Positions 34,651 to 45,789 of a stretch of DNA of 64,000 nucleotides are shown here, in pieces (within the stretch, counting starts at the first letter, position 1; the number at the start of each line of letters is the position of its first letter). The position numbers and the translations under genes are program-made. The notes beneath the pieces are model-generated. The model was not told where the DNA came from. It did no database searches and saw only the letters and a list, made by a program, of their open reading frames with translations. The DNA comes from Henckelia pumila. Lineage: Eukaryota > Streptophyta > Magnoliopsida > Lamiales > Gesneriaceae. The stretch is taken from assembly GCF_033568475.1 (NCBI RefSeq), contig NC_133120.1, positions 85,516,151 through 85,580,150 of the forward strand, in the 5' to 3' direction.

Positions 34651-35010
34651 CACCGTTTGGTAAGTATGATGAGATAAATAATACATAGATAAGTAATATA
34701 ATGTAATAAAAAATAAATAAAAAATGATAGTTAATATAATATATGATTTGATTGATAGATTATATTTTATTTGATTTGATTGATTAAATTTTATATAAAC
34801 ATGATAAATCATCATTTTGTCCTTTTAACAATAAATAAAATATGAATAATATTATTTATAATAAGTAATATAGTAATTTAAATTCAATGATTCGATTGAT
34901 GTAACATAACTAATTGATGATTGATTGATGTAAAATAAATAATTAATAGATGAATAAATAATATGACAAAAAGAACGCGAGATTGGATAAGATAAATTAT
35001 ATATAGATTA
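34651..35010 (+). mobile_element. MITE-like repeat, family X copy 3
   Basis: Same direction as 28788-29165, sharing CACCGTTTGGT at the start, gatttgattgatagattata, cattttgtccttttaac and aattcaatgattcgattgatgta. The right end is less clear. Confidence 0.62.
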
Positions 35011-35196
35011 ATAATATTTGCTATCACTTTCGTTACGATCGAGTCTGCATGTACTCAAACAAAACTTTGAAAATTTAGTAAATTGAAACTCAAAATTGAA
35101 CAAATTAGTAAAGAAAAAACTATCTTCCCTTTATTAGAAAAAGTATAGATACTTAGTAAGCACCAGTACTTCATTGAAGTTTGGTGGATCGACACT

Positions 35197-35414
35197 GTCC
35201 CAAGGGGCACAGCTAGACTGGCAAAGGCCTTGGTGAAAAAGAAGGTGACGGGTGTTCGAATCCCGTAAAAGGTGTATTTAGTCTTGTTTATCGCGTTTGC
35301 GAGCCTTCCTCTCCCTGGGTACTTACCTAGTCAGGCATAATCCTGATTTACCTTCCTTCACGCCGGGGCTTGGGGCGGCTCTATGTGGGGCCCTTGGGGT
35401 GGGGCTCACCCTTT
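35197..35414 (+). mobile_element. tRNA-derived SINE in the promoter region of copy 2 (218 bp)
   Basis: A 17-bp target repeat TTTGGTGGATCGACACT lies at 35180-35196 and 35415-35431. The body has an A-box-like AGCTAGACTGGC and a B box GTGTTCGAATCCC, and ends in a T run. The insertion sits about 47 bp upstream of the TATA box of the gene at 35532. The left arm of the inverted duplication keeps the uninterrupted site (GTTGGATCGACACTTGTTG). Confidence 0.9.
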
Positions 35415-35460
35415 TTTGGTGGATCGACACTTGTTGACATGCAAGAGCTCTCATTCCCCC

Positions 35461-35468
35461 TATAAATC
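35461..35468 (+). promoter_or_regulatory. TATA box, copy 2
   Basis: CCCCTATAAATCACCC, about 70 bp upstream of the ATG and conserved with copy 1. The SINE ends 46 bp before it. Confidence 0.75.
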
Positions 35469-35531
35469 ACCCACGAATCTCTCCATCTTTCTCACCAACA
35501 AATCAATCAAAGTTTGTATCCATAATATATC

Positions 35532-35981
35532 ATGTCTTCTGCAAGTTTGTTGGTTCTTCTCCTGGCTCTTTCACTCGCTGTCGAATCCTTTGCCAATGAT
35601 ATCCTCAAACACAAACCACATCATCCTCCAGCACCATCACCATCGCCCAAGCACGCACCCTCGAACACCATCGATGAACGAATCATGCTAGTCGAGGGAT
35701 TGAAGCACGAAACCACTCACCCACCTTCACCTGCACCCACGCCGAATTCGAAAACGTTCCATGGAGATGAAGATATGTTAAAAGAGGTGTTGAAGCACAA
35801 GCCGATTCATCCGCCTGCACCTGCACCTGCACCATCACCCAAGAAGCCATCTCTCCCACAATTTCTTGACATGGCAGAGGATGCTCAACTTGATCTTCAC
35901 CACAAACATTCTCATGCTCCATCTAAGCCACCAAAAATTGCTCCAAAGCCTTCTAGAGCCAATTTCTTTGGATTATTTTGA
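35532..35981 (+). CDS. Proline/histidine-rich secreted protein, copy 2
   Basis: This 149-residue product is nearly identical to that of 33293-33739. Differences are in the signal peptide (MSSASLL and ALSLAVES in place of ALSTLAVES), an extra Pro-Ala pair in the third module (PPAPAPAPSPKK), and SLPQFLDMAEDAQL instead of SLPQLLEMAEEAQL. The signal peptide, three LKHxxxHPP modules and the NFFGLF end are kept, so both copies seem under constraint. It is likely secreted to the wall or apoplast; no biochemical role can be given. It is transcribed away from copy 1, with about 1.8 kb between start codons. Its promoter carries a SINE that copy 1 lacks, so expression may differ. Confidence 0.85.
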   Translation: MSSASLLVLLLALSLAVESFANDILKHKPHHPPAPSPSPKHAPSNTIDERIMLVEGLKHETTHPPSPAPTPNSKTFHGDEDMLKEVLKHKPIHPPAPAPAPSPKKPSLPQFLDMAEDAQLDLHHKHSHAPSKPPKIAPKPSRANFFGLF

Positions 35982-36043
35982 AAAAATTACTTTCCAGAAT
36001 ATTTGAATTCATTTTGACTTGGAGATGTAGTGCTTTTTTTCTC

Positions 36044-36049
36044 AATAAA
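36044..36049 (+). terminator. Polyadenylation signal, copy 2
   Basis: AATAAA in the conserved block CTCAATAAAACC, about 65 bp after the stop codon. Confidence 0.65.
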
Positions 36050-36609
36050 ACCAAGCGCTTTTTAGTTGCATTTCAGACTTTATTCGAGATGTTATTTGCA
36101 TTGGAAAACATATTTAATTTGATGAGATATAAAAATGATAATATATATGAAAAAAAAACGTAATGAAAAGCAAAAACAGCATTGGAGGACAAATTGCCAT
36201 ATATTTTCTTACAGATCCCAAAAACTCGAAATCCCCATTAATAACCACGTAATACGTAGTACTCCTCCAAATTGGTCTACTTGTGATTTTCTATAGATAC
36301 ATATATATATATTTTGTCATTCTCATTTTTCTTAATTCCCTGTTATTCCATTTCTTGTTATAACCAAGTAGTACGTAGCACCAAAAATTACATTTCAAAT
36401 TTGTTCAAGACGTTGAAAAGTCATGATCATAAGTATTTGATGACATGTATTCATTCGAAGACATGCATGTTAAAGGAAACATATAATTAAAATAATGAAC
36501 CCAAATTTTTTTTTGAAAAGCAAAAACACCATCTGAGGATCGTACAAATAACATATATATATATATATGTATGTATAATAATCCACCGAACAAATATGAT
36601 GAATTTTAC

Positions 36610-36914
36610 GGAAAAAACTGCAATTTTAGTCATGTATATTTGTCACTTTACGATTTCGGTTCTCAATTTTTCGTATTTCAATTTTAGTCCTGCATGTTCC
36701 GATTTTTGGCAATTCAGTCATTTCTCTTCGAAAATGCTTACATGACACTATATACGTCAGCATTGCATGCTGACGTATCATATCAGCGTCACATCGAAAA
36801 AAAGACTAAAATTGCCAAAAAAATTAAAGATAGCGGACTAAAACTGAAACATAAAAACATAAAGGACCAAAATCGCAAAATGACAACACACGGGACCAAA
36901 AAAACAATTTTTTC
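36610..36914. mobile_element. Mutator-type foldback MITE (305 bp)
   Basis: The 9-bp flanks are GAATTTTAC (36601-36609) and GAATTTTAT (36915-36923), one mismatch. The two halves are complementary almost throughout, meeting at a palindrome around CGTCAGCATTGCATGCTGACG near 36758-36778. The arms share CAATTTTAGTC and ACGATTTCGGT / GCGATTTTGGT. Non-coding. Confidence 0.85.
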
Positions 36915-37021
36915 GAATTTTATGTATTTTCGATATAGACTACAAGAGACCAGTGCGGAGCCAAGAACTCGTCAAATAATAGCTAAATCGATCTATTCAC
37001 CATGAAATTCAATTTAATAAT

Positions 37022-37330
37022 GCAAAAATATTTTTTTGGTTCATTAAATTATCCATGTTTTGGTTTTGGTCCATTAATTTTTCAAAATTTGGTTTTGGTA
37101 CATTAACTTTTAATTTTCAATGATTTTGGTCCAACTGCACACGTCTCAACTAGACATTGGCAAACGTCAGCATTTTTCGAGTAACGTGTGCCAATGTCTA
37201 GTTGGCACGCATGCAGTTGGACCAAAATCACTGAAAATTAAAAATTAGTGTACCAAAATCAAATTTTGAAAAGTTAATGGATCAAAACTAAAACATATAC
37301 AAGTTAATTAACAAACAAAAGTATTTCCCC
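37022..37330. mobile_element. Mutator-type foldback MITE (309 bp)
   Basis: A perfect 9-bp flank TTTAATAAT lies at 37013-37021 and 37331-37339. The halves are complementary through GGTTTTGGTCCATTAAT, TTTTCAATGATTTTGGTCC and ACTAGACATTGGC. It lies only about 100 bp from the previous MITE and has related ends. Confidence 0.87.
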
Positions 37331-39750
37331 TTTAATAATTGAGGAAAATCATTTAATTTGGAATATGAAATATATAATTCAATTCCATATAAAAATGAAC
37401 ATAGATGATTAATTTCATCAAAAATGTCGCAGCTAACAAAAAAGATAGCAAAGCATTAATCATGAGATCTTCAAACTATTTTGTAACACCGGGAAATTTT
37501 TATACGTAAATTCGCATGCATAATTAGGGAAAATAATTATTTAAAATTTATATTTGGGTTAAATGACATTTATGTATTATTATGTGAATTATATGCATGA
37601 TTTAAATTTATTTTAGCATTTAACCCGCAATTATTGTATTTTTATATTTTTGATTAAATAAGTTATTTGATCGCGTAGACGGGATCGAGTACGGACGAGA
37701 TATCAACTTTTGAGCCAAAAATATTTTATGAAATTTTATGAGCCTTAAAAATAATATTTTATGATATTTTGGTCAAGAAAATTTTAGTATTTAATTATAT
37801 ATTTATTTAACGGTTGATTTTTAGCCAAAATTAGTCCCTTTATTGACTTTTATTAATTTTTAAAATTAGCATATTTATTAATTTCGGGATTTAAGTATTT
37901 TATCAACATGGTAATTTTATATTGAGTTTTATTAAGTATTATTTATATATATTATGAAATTATCTCCTAATTAACATATTATCAATCTAAAAATCTATTT
38001 TTTTCACTAAACCTAGCTAAAACTCCAAACTCATGTTAATCCCCTAGCCGCCTCCCCCACATCATTTGTAACACCCGGTATTTTTAATACGTAAATTCGC
38101 ATGCATAATTAGGAAATTTATTTATTTAAAATTTTAGATTTATGGGTTAAATTATTATGTGAATTAATTGTGCAAGTTTTAATATTTATTTTCAAGCATT
38201 TAATCCATAATTTGAGATTTTTATGATTTTTGGCATTTAAATCATTTTATCGCGTAGACGGGACCGTGGACGGACGAGATGACAACTTTCTATCCAATTT
38301 ATTTCATGAGCATTTTTAGAGCCCAAAAATATTATTTTGAGTTTTATTTCCTCAAAATTATCAGTATTTAATTTTATATACTTTTAGGAGTCCGTTTTTA
38401 TTCAAAATAAGCCAAAATAATGACTTTTTACTATCTTTAAAATTCCCTTAATTATATATTTCGGGATTTTATTAAAGTTAACAGATTTTAAATATTATTT
38501 AAAGCTTTTAAGTTATATATGTCATATTTAAAACCCTTATTAATATTTTAATTATCCTAAACCTTATTTTATTCTAATTACCCTAAACCTACCCCCAAAA
38601 TCCTACGCTCAAAGCTCCCAGCCGCCAACCCCACCTATCCTTCATCTTCTTCAGTCGGTTTTAGCTCCAAGCCTCCATTTTTGAACGGTTTTTCAAGCTC
38701 CAAGTTGGTTGTCATCGCCCCGTCGTCCCGGAATCATCATATACGTCTCCTTCTTTCCATTTGTAGTGACCCTTACCCAGATCACCTACTAAACAGAACT
38801 TAGGCATGCAATTAACTTAATAAAACAGATATCAGAATAAAACTGCGGAAATCATAAACATTATACAATCCCAAGTAAAGGAATCTGTAATTTATCCAAT
38901 AATATACAACCAAATCGAATAGCTGTATAAACCCAAAACAACAGTAATAAAACCTAGACGAAGCTCCAGCTGGCCAACCACTGACTAGCCCCTCCTGGAT
39001 CCACCCTCCTCGTCCAATCGCAAACCTGCCCCATGGAATAGGGTGTCCAGAAACACAGAGTACGAGACGTGAGCATAAAACGCTCAGTACGAGAGTATGA
39101 GTATACATGCATGCAAAGTGAACTCCCTATAAACTCGAGGTCAAGGATCAGATAACAGAGACAGACCGGGCCCTTGTATGTAGCACGATGTGCCGTCGCT
39201 TCAGGAGGTGGCTCCCATACCGAGATAACCGTGGATACGCCGGACCCAAATCGATGGAAGTCCATCCACTAACAGGATAGGGTACAACCCTACTAACAGA
39301 CATCTCGAAAGAGATACAGCAAGATGCAAATGAATGCAGCATAATATCATGGCATATAAATCATGCAGTCACATAATACATGCATACTCAGTCAGGATAT
39401 CTCGAACAGTACTTTCGTACCTCAAAATAGTGCAAGCTCTACCAACTCTAGGTCCACGCCTATAGTCTGCTCTACACTGCCAAATGATACTACTATCATT
39501 AAAGTGCTCTAAAAGCCTTAACTAAGCTATTGCATACTCCTAAATATTTATAGGAAGCAAAAGCTATACCTTCGTCCGTCGTTAGCCCTTTGATGTCGAT
39601 GCCTCCAGAACTTGGGCACAACTCCGCTACGACTACCGAACGCCTCGCCGCCCTCCGGACCAAGCCTAAGAAGACTAAAACAGCTCCAAAAGGGACTAGA
39701 ATGGAAAGGAGAACTCGGAATTGGCAGATGAAAGTGAAGCCTCGGCCTTC

Positions 39751-39759
39751 TATTTATAG
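39751..39759 (-). promoter_or_regulatory. TATA box of the third-level solo LTR
   Basis: CTATAAATA on the minus strand, directly downstream of the palindrome array. This gives the LTR its likely direction. Confidence 0.6.
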
Positions 39760-39764
39760 ACAAC

Positions 39765-40033
39765 GATCGGAACTTCCGATCCTTGATCGGAACGTCCGAA
39801 CCTCGATCGGAATGTCCGATCCTGCCATCGGAGCTTCCGAAGATCCTGATCTGCCACGTGTCAAAATACCACTTGTTGACTCCGGATAGGGGTGATCGGA
39901 GCTTTCGGTCCTGATCGGAGCTTCCGATCTTGCCACACGTCATGCCTGACGTAATATCGATCGGAGCTTCCGATCCTGTTCGGAGCTTCCGATCTTGATC
40001 GGAGCTTCCGATCTCACCTTCGGAGCTTCCGAA
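39765..40033 (-). repeat. Array of ten GATCGGAGCTTCCGATC-type palindromes
   Basis: Copies start near 39765, 39785, 39804, 39826, 39894, 39913, 39959, 39980, 39998 and 40019, some spaced about 20 bp apart. Each is a near-perfect palindrome (ATCGGA...TCCGAT). Position just upstream of the TATA box suggests an LTR enhancer. Confidence 0.85.
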
Positions 40034-43000
40034 CTCTACCCAAGTAATTATGATTAATCCCTTAATTACTGATTTTGGTTACGGGCTACTACACCATTCA
40101 ACGGTGCAAGGCATGATTTTCTTCCCTATTTTTCCTACTATATCAGATATTATAGTGTGTGTATTGTGTATGCATCGAAATTTCAAAGTTTTCAGAAAAA
40201 GGGTTCGTTTTTATGATTGAAGGCGCACGGTTCTTGTTGTGTTTGGTTGTTCATGCTCATGTTTTCCTCCATGGTTGCATCTAGGCTGCTGGTCAGGGTT
40301 CCTAGGCGGTGTGGGGGTGGCATGGACTCGAATGGCTAGAGTGGTTCGAGCCAAACGAGCCCAGGAAACCACAATGTTCAGACGGCTTCCATGGGAGACG
40401 CAGACTAGGGTTCACGGGAAGAAGGGTTCGGTTAAGGGTTCTAGGGTGCATGGGGCTGGGTTAGTGGCTAGGTTCGAACCGCCCAGACGTGGGCTACGTC
40501 TGGGCGGCAGCGCTCCGGCCAGGGGCGGCCGGAGCAGGCCGGCAGCACCCAAGGAGTGGCTGCTGCTCACGGCCGCAGCAGAAACGAGAGTAGGAGGCGA
40601 TCGGGTTAGGGTTCCAGGTGGATTTCCGGGTCGGGTTGGTGGTCCGGGTCAAGTCAATGGGTCATGGGTTATGTTAGTTGGGTCTGGGTCCGGGTTAAGT
40701 TAGTTGGGCTCGGGTATTTTATTTTGAAGTTAATTAATAAGTTTAAGTGTTTAATTGGACTAATTAGTTTAATTAAATTAATGGGCTATATTTAATTTTC
40801 TTAGTGGGCCTAAATAATTAATTTAAGTTAGTCCACTAATTTTTAGGGGCTTCAGAGTCCATGGAAAAATTATTGGGCCAGTCTTTGGGCTTTTGAGCCC
40901 ATTGGGCCAGATTAGAGTGTTATTGGGCTAGGAAATTTTATTGGGCTTAGAAATGTGTTAATAGACTTAAGTATGTTAATGGGCCAGCAGTTCAGTACAA
41001 TCCATGAAAAATTGCATGTGTCCTGAATATATATTTAATTATTTTTATGCATGAAAGTTATTTTTAATATTTATATGTTAGTATGAAATTAAATTAAATA
41101 TATATGAAGGACACACATTTTATTTATGTACGTGCATTCATGAAATAATTTTTATGCATGATTTAATGTTTAAGGTTGAGCAAAAGAAAATAATTTTATG
41201 TTGGAAGTTGAAGTAGTGTGACAATTTAAGGGGGATTCGTCCCCATATGTGAACTATTGAAGGACAGTTTACTGCCAATTTAAGAGGTGATTCGTCACCG
41301 CCACGTACGTTGGTTTACCACGCTGATCAGTATTTAATGTATGTATGGTTACACTATGGATACGACCTTTCGATGTTAGAAAATACTTTGCTCAACAATG
41401 TTTATGTATTATTATGATATTCAAGTTTAATTTAAGTTTATGTTATGTTCATGATATTTTTAAGCATGCTCATTCATGTATATGTTATGTATTAGTATTA
41501 AAGTGATTTAAATTATTTTAAACCCTTGTTATGTTAGCATGTTGGGCCTCTAGGCTCACTACACTGATATGGTGCAGGTGAGTACGTAGAGGAAGATGTA
41601 GTACCCACCGGCGGCGAGGACCTATGAGCGGACAAGCAGTAACCCCGTGACCGTTGTCTGAGTCTACGTCATGTTTTGAATATTTTTATCATGTCATACA
41701 TTTTATTTATTTTCAGTGGTGGATATTATTACTCATTTTATTTAAATATTTTCAGTGCATGCAAATTTTATTTATTTTGCTTATGTCAGTATTTTATTAA
41801 ATGTTTGACTCAGATATTTAATTTATTAAAGGTTGCATTTTTATTTAAGTTATTTATTTTTTTAAATCTATTTATTCTGTGCATATATGTATGGGCATGT
41901 ATGTACATATTTTTACTTAGTAAGTGTAAAAAAAAAAAAAAAAATTCCGCATATTTATTTATATTTAGAGAGTTAGGGTCGTTTCATTATTCATCAGATT
42001 TATCATCATCTTCTTCAGCCCCTTAGCCGTGCCCTTCAGGATTTTTGTGGAGTTCTTCGCCGTCTCGTCGTCCCGGAGCCGTATACGCGATATTATTCGA
42101 TAATAATTAGCAAGGCATGTTGAATTCTTTCCTTTCAACACCATATAAGCTATGTATTTCATTTTTATGTTTGTAATCATCATTTTTTTAAGGTTATATA
42201 TGGATTATGTACAGAATTTTCGTTCATGGCATGAACAGTCCACAAATTTGGTTGCTTTCATGATTCATGCTCATGTTTTTTATGCATGGGATGGTCCAAG
42301 CTGATGTCCAACGTCTAAGTGCATGTGTGAGGGTCCTTATGGTCGAGTGGTGTGGTCGGTTTGGGGCTGGAAGGGTCTGAAACGAAGCACTTCTTCTCTG
42401 GAGCACCAGATCATGCATATTTGGGTTCTGAGGGAGAAAGCTTCGGTCTACCTCCTCAAGCCATGGTTTGGGGTGAGGTGTGAAGGGTTTGAACCCCCTA
42501 GATGTTGGCTAGGATTGAGAAGTGGTTTCACGGAAAAATATGGCCGGAGTAGGGAGAACGATCGAATTTACGGCAGCCGCTCAGGGCTGGATGCGAGCTT
42601 GGAGAACAGCATGTTGCAAGGCTTTGTTCTCCTTCCTCGAACCACCGTTTTGGCTGATTTTTATCTTGATGGAAATGTCTTGATGTTGGCTAAGTTTTAG
42701 AAGTGGTTTCATGGTCAAATATTGTCTGATCAGAGAGAACGAAAGGAATTAGTACAGCTGCACAGAGTTGGTTGTGAGCAAAAATATGTTTGGGTTAAGT
42801 TTTGAACTTTTGGGTTTTATTTCGGGCTGGGCTTGGGCTGGGTGGTCCGGGTCGGGTCTGGGGTGTAGTGGGTCGGGTCAGTAGGGTCTGGGTCCGAATT
42901 AGGTGGGCCGGGCTTGGGTATTTTAATTTTTAATGTTTATGAATTTAAGTGGTTTTTGGGCTTTAATAAATAGTTAGAAAATTATTTGGGCTTCCAAATA

Positions 43001-44209
43001 TTTTTATTTGGAACTTAAATAATTTATTTAAGTTAGCCCAATGATTTTTATGGGCTTGGGAGCCCATGAGAATTTTTGGGCCAGTCAATGGATCTTTGGG
43101 CCACTCTAGAGTTTTATTGGGTTTAATTAAGTTAATGGGCTTAAATATTTTTATTTAGGCCCAGTTAAGTTTAATCAAGTTATTTGGGCTAAAATATAAT
43201 TATTGGGTTTTATTTAAGTATTATGGGGTTAAAGTGAGTGATCAGCAGTCTGGACCAACCCATGAAAAATAATTAAGTCCGGAATATATATTTAATTATT
43301 TTATGCATGAAGTCTATATTTTAAGTATAAGTATATTTATTATGAAAAATTAATTAAATATATATTACGGACAAATTTTCAGTGCATGCATTCATTAAAT
43401 TTTATATGTTATGATTATGATTATGTATGAGTTGAGCAAAAATATTTTTTTGATGGAATTTGAAGTAGTGTGACATAAGGGTGGTTATCCATCATATGAT
43501 ATATGATTTATGCGGTAGTTTACTACCATAGGAGGTGATTTATCACCGCCACGTACGTTGGTTTATGAGACTGATCAGTCGGCACAAATAAGCATCACAC
43601 TTACGGATATGACCATAGACTGTTTCAAAAATACCATGCTCAATTATGTTATGTATGATGAAGAAAGATGATGTTTATGATTAAGATTTATGTTTCAATA
43701 TTTATGATATGAAAAATATTTCCATGCATGCTCATGTACATGTATATGTATTAGTAATTATGTGATGCATTATTTTAACCTTGTTATAAAGGATTAGACA
43801 TGTTGAGCCCCTAGGCTCACTACGCTTATATGGTGCAGTTGAGCATGATGACGTTTATGTAGCTCCTACCGGTGGTGAGGACTTATGAGCTCACGGAGCA
43901 GTGGACCCCGTGACCGTTGCCTTAGAGCTTTATTATGTTCGAAATATTTTATCAAGGATTTTAAACATGTTTCACTTTATTTATGTTTATTTCACATGCA
44001 TGAGTTTGAATTTTGAGTTACAGATTTTTATTAATATTGCATGTTTCAAGATTTTTATTTATTTAAGTTATTATTAAAAGAATTTATTTGTTAGTATTAT
44101 TTTTAAATTTTATACATATATGTATGGGCATGCATGTATAGTAGTATTATTTTTTTAAAAAAAAAAAATTCCGCATTTATTAGTAGTAGATGTTTTATAT
44201 TTAAATTCA

Positions 44210-44748
44210 ATTATTCGAAACCGACATTAGAAAATATTTTTTATTTCCAACTTACTTCGTATAATTAAATTTTATGTGTAATCTAGACAATAAAGACAGC
44301 TTTCAAAAAATAAAAATAAAATAAATTTTTTATTTATAAAAAAAAAACCTTAAAAGACAGCAAAATAGGCAATCCACTGACAAAAACAAAGCTACAATCC
44401 TGTTAACCGTGACTTTGATCCATTAGCATCTACGTACGTACAATAATGGTTGTTGTCGCCACACACACACACACATATATATATAATAAATATATATATC
44501 AGCCTTTTTCAATGGCATTTGATCGTTTCACAATGTCACATTATAATTTTCTAGTGGCGCTTCAACATTCGATGAAAAAGAATTAAAACGAAAGTGAAAT
44601 TGCATAGGCAAAAAATTAATATTCCCTTATTATTATATATGCAATTTCGTTTATTCATTGGTGCAATAATAGAATATCAATTATCTTAGTAGGGAAGAGT
44701 GAAGAGTATAATTCCCATCCACTCTCTCTGATTTGAACATTGTATTAT
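44210..44748. other. Intergenic DNA, no gene seen
   Basis: It contains an (AC)n(AT)n microsatellite near 44461-44500 and otherwise AT-rich sequence. Confidence 0.55.
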
Positions 44749-45236
44749 AAGAGTTATTTGCACCAAACACCCTTGTAAAATATTAAAAATGCACACTTCT
44801 CCCTTGTGAAATTTTAATAGGCATTTTCAACCCTAACATTTTAAAAAATTAGCACACTCGCCCCTTCAGATGAGTGATTGTTGCGCACGCGCCCCTCATG
44901 CGACTGAGCAAAGATTTTGATATTTTTTTTGCATCAAATACTCCTGTGAAATATTAAAAATGCATATTTGACCCATGTGAAAATAATTTTTAAATATATT
45001 CAACCCATAATACATAATTTTTATTAAAATCTAATTATAAAATATTTAGCAAACACTTTTTGTTTTATTAATTTTATTTTTATTTTTAAATTTATTATGA
45101 TTATATAATTATTTTCTAAAAAATATTATTATTTTATCATGTTATCATTATTTTATTAAACTTTCTTCTTGTTTCCAACTTTTCAATTAAAAATACATTC
45201 AATATTTCACAGGGATGTTTGGTGCAAATAACTCTT
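44749..45236. mobile_element. MITE (488 bp) upstream of the PHT1 gene
   Basis: The inverted ends share AAGAGTTATTTGCACCAAAC and continue with one or two mismatches into CCCTTGTAAAATATT. Internal direct repetition of the block tgaaatattaaaaatgca is seen near 44777 and 44946. It ends 676 bp before the PHT1 start codon. Target duplication not certain (TTAT/ATTT). Confidence 0.75.
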
Positions 45237-45679
45237 ATTTATAATCTTTTATTCTTGTTCAATTTATTCGATATTTTCGAGTTTTCTCCGCAAAATTGTC
45301 CATCATTATCGCTGGTCTATGTTAAGTGGTTATACTTCTTCATGTGCTGCTGTTGATTTTTTTTCGTTTTTGCTCTAAAAGAGAGAAAAATTTTGGGAGC
45401 CGAATAATTCCGTGTTTCCGAGGTGACCAAAAGTCTGTTGAACATGCAATTGGTCTGGATATTAATGAGTGTGGGCTTTGCTTGTGATTAAGATATCAAT
45501 CACTTGTTTTCTTGAAAATGATGTATGAATATTCTACGTAAAACATATCCATTTACAACGAAATTTCTTGCAAGTATACAGACTGTCCACAACAATGAAA
45601 AAAGTTTTGTAGTTAATGTTCACGTTAAAGAGATGAATCAATCATGTAAATTTCTGGACTAAAGAATTAATATTTGGGA

Positions 45680-45687
45680 GTATATAC
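45680..45687 (+). promoter_or_regulatory. P1BS site (phosphate-starvation element)
   Basis: GTATATAC matches the GNATATNC consensus bound by PHR1-type MYB regulators. It lies 233 bp upstream of the start codon and roughly 50 bp upstream of a TATA-like TTTAAATA (about 45737), a typical place in phosphate-starvation-induced promoters. Confidence 0.7.
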
Positions 45688-45789
45688 CATAAATATTCCA
45701 AAACAATCCCTTTTCCGATCCCCTGGTTCAAATCCCTTTAAATATCATACAAATTCCATCTCCAAGCTAATCAATAAGTTTTAGGGCAG

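Larger units (their letters stand above)
35145..36360. repeat. Inverted duplication, right arm
   Basis: This is the complement of 31722-33920, lacking the Mutator-like element and carrying the SINE. The arms contain divergent, intact genes and differ at scattered bases, so the duplication is not recent but both genes remain open. Confidence 0.85.
38762..40093 (-). mobile_element. Third-level solo LTR (1332 bp)
   Basis: It begins TGTAGTGACCC and ends GGGCTACTACA, and is flanked by perfect CCATT repeats (38757-38761 and 40094-40098). I infer minus-strand orientation from a TATA box (CTATAAATA on the minus strand at 39751-39759) with a palindrome array upstream of it. No coding domains. It belongs to a family different from the LTR it sits in. 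Confidence 0.87.
38067..41986 (+). repeat. Inner solo LTR of the same family, itself split by another LTR
   Basis: It starts TGTAACACCCGGTATTT and ends AGGGTCGTTTCA, the exact LTR termini of the family. The flanks are TCATT and TTATT, a 5-bp target repeat with one mismatch. Removing the insert at 38762-40093 leaves about 2.58 kb, a normal LTR length. It lies in the same orientation as the outer LTR. Long open frames here, such as 40239-40703, are accidental GC-rich LTR sequence. Confidence 0.85.
37482..44209 (+). repeat. Outer solo LTR of a Tekay-like Gypsy family, split by an inner LTR
   Basis: It starts TGTAACACCGGGAAAT, the same start as the LTRs of the chromovirus at 54083 (in opposite orientation). 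The second half (41987-44209) carries the family landmarks: a run of TGGGCY motifs (42830-43260), the GTGACATAAGG...CACCGCCACGTACGTTGG block, and GCCCCTAGGCTCACTACG. Without the inner insert it measures about 2.8 kb, close to the 2.65 kb of the complete LTR. The 3' end is placed approximately, because the usual GGTCGTTTCA terminus is not found. Confidence 0.7.

Noticed and set aside
35200-35280. Possible tRNA gene (A-box and B-box present)
   Set aside because: It does not fold into a full cloverleaf, is bounded by 17-bp target repeats, and is followed by a T-rich end. It is a tRNA-derived SINE.
40239-40703. 154-codon GC-rich frame
   Set aside because: It falls in the GC-rich part of the inner solo LTR; the same region in the LTRs at 55430 and 63000 gives different accidental frames.
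42323-42700. 125-codon plus-strand frame
   Set aside because: It lies in the outer solo LTR, has no recognisable domain, and corresponds to non-coding LTR sequence in other copies.
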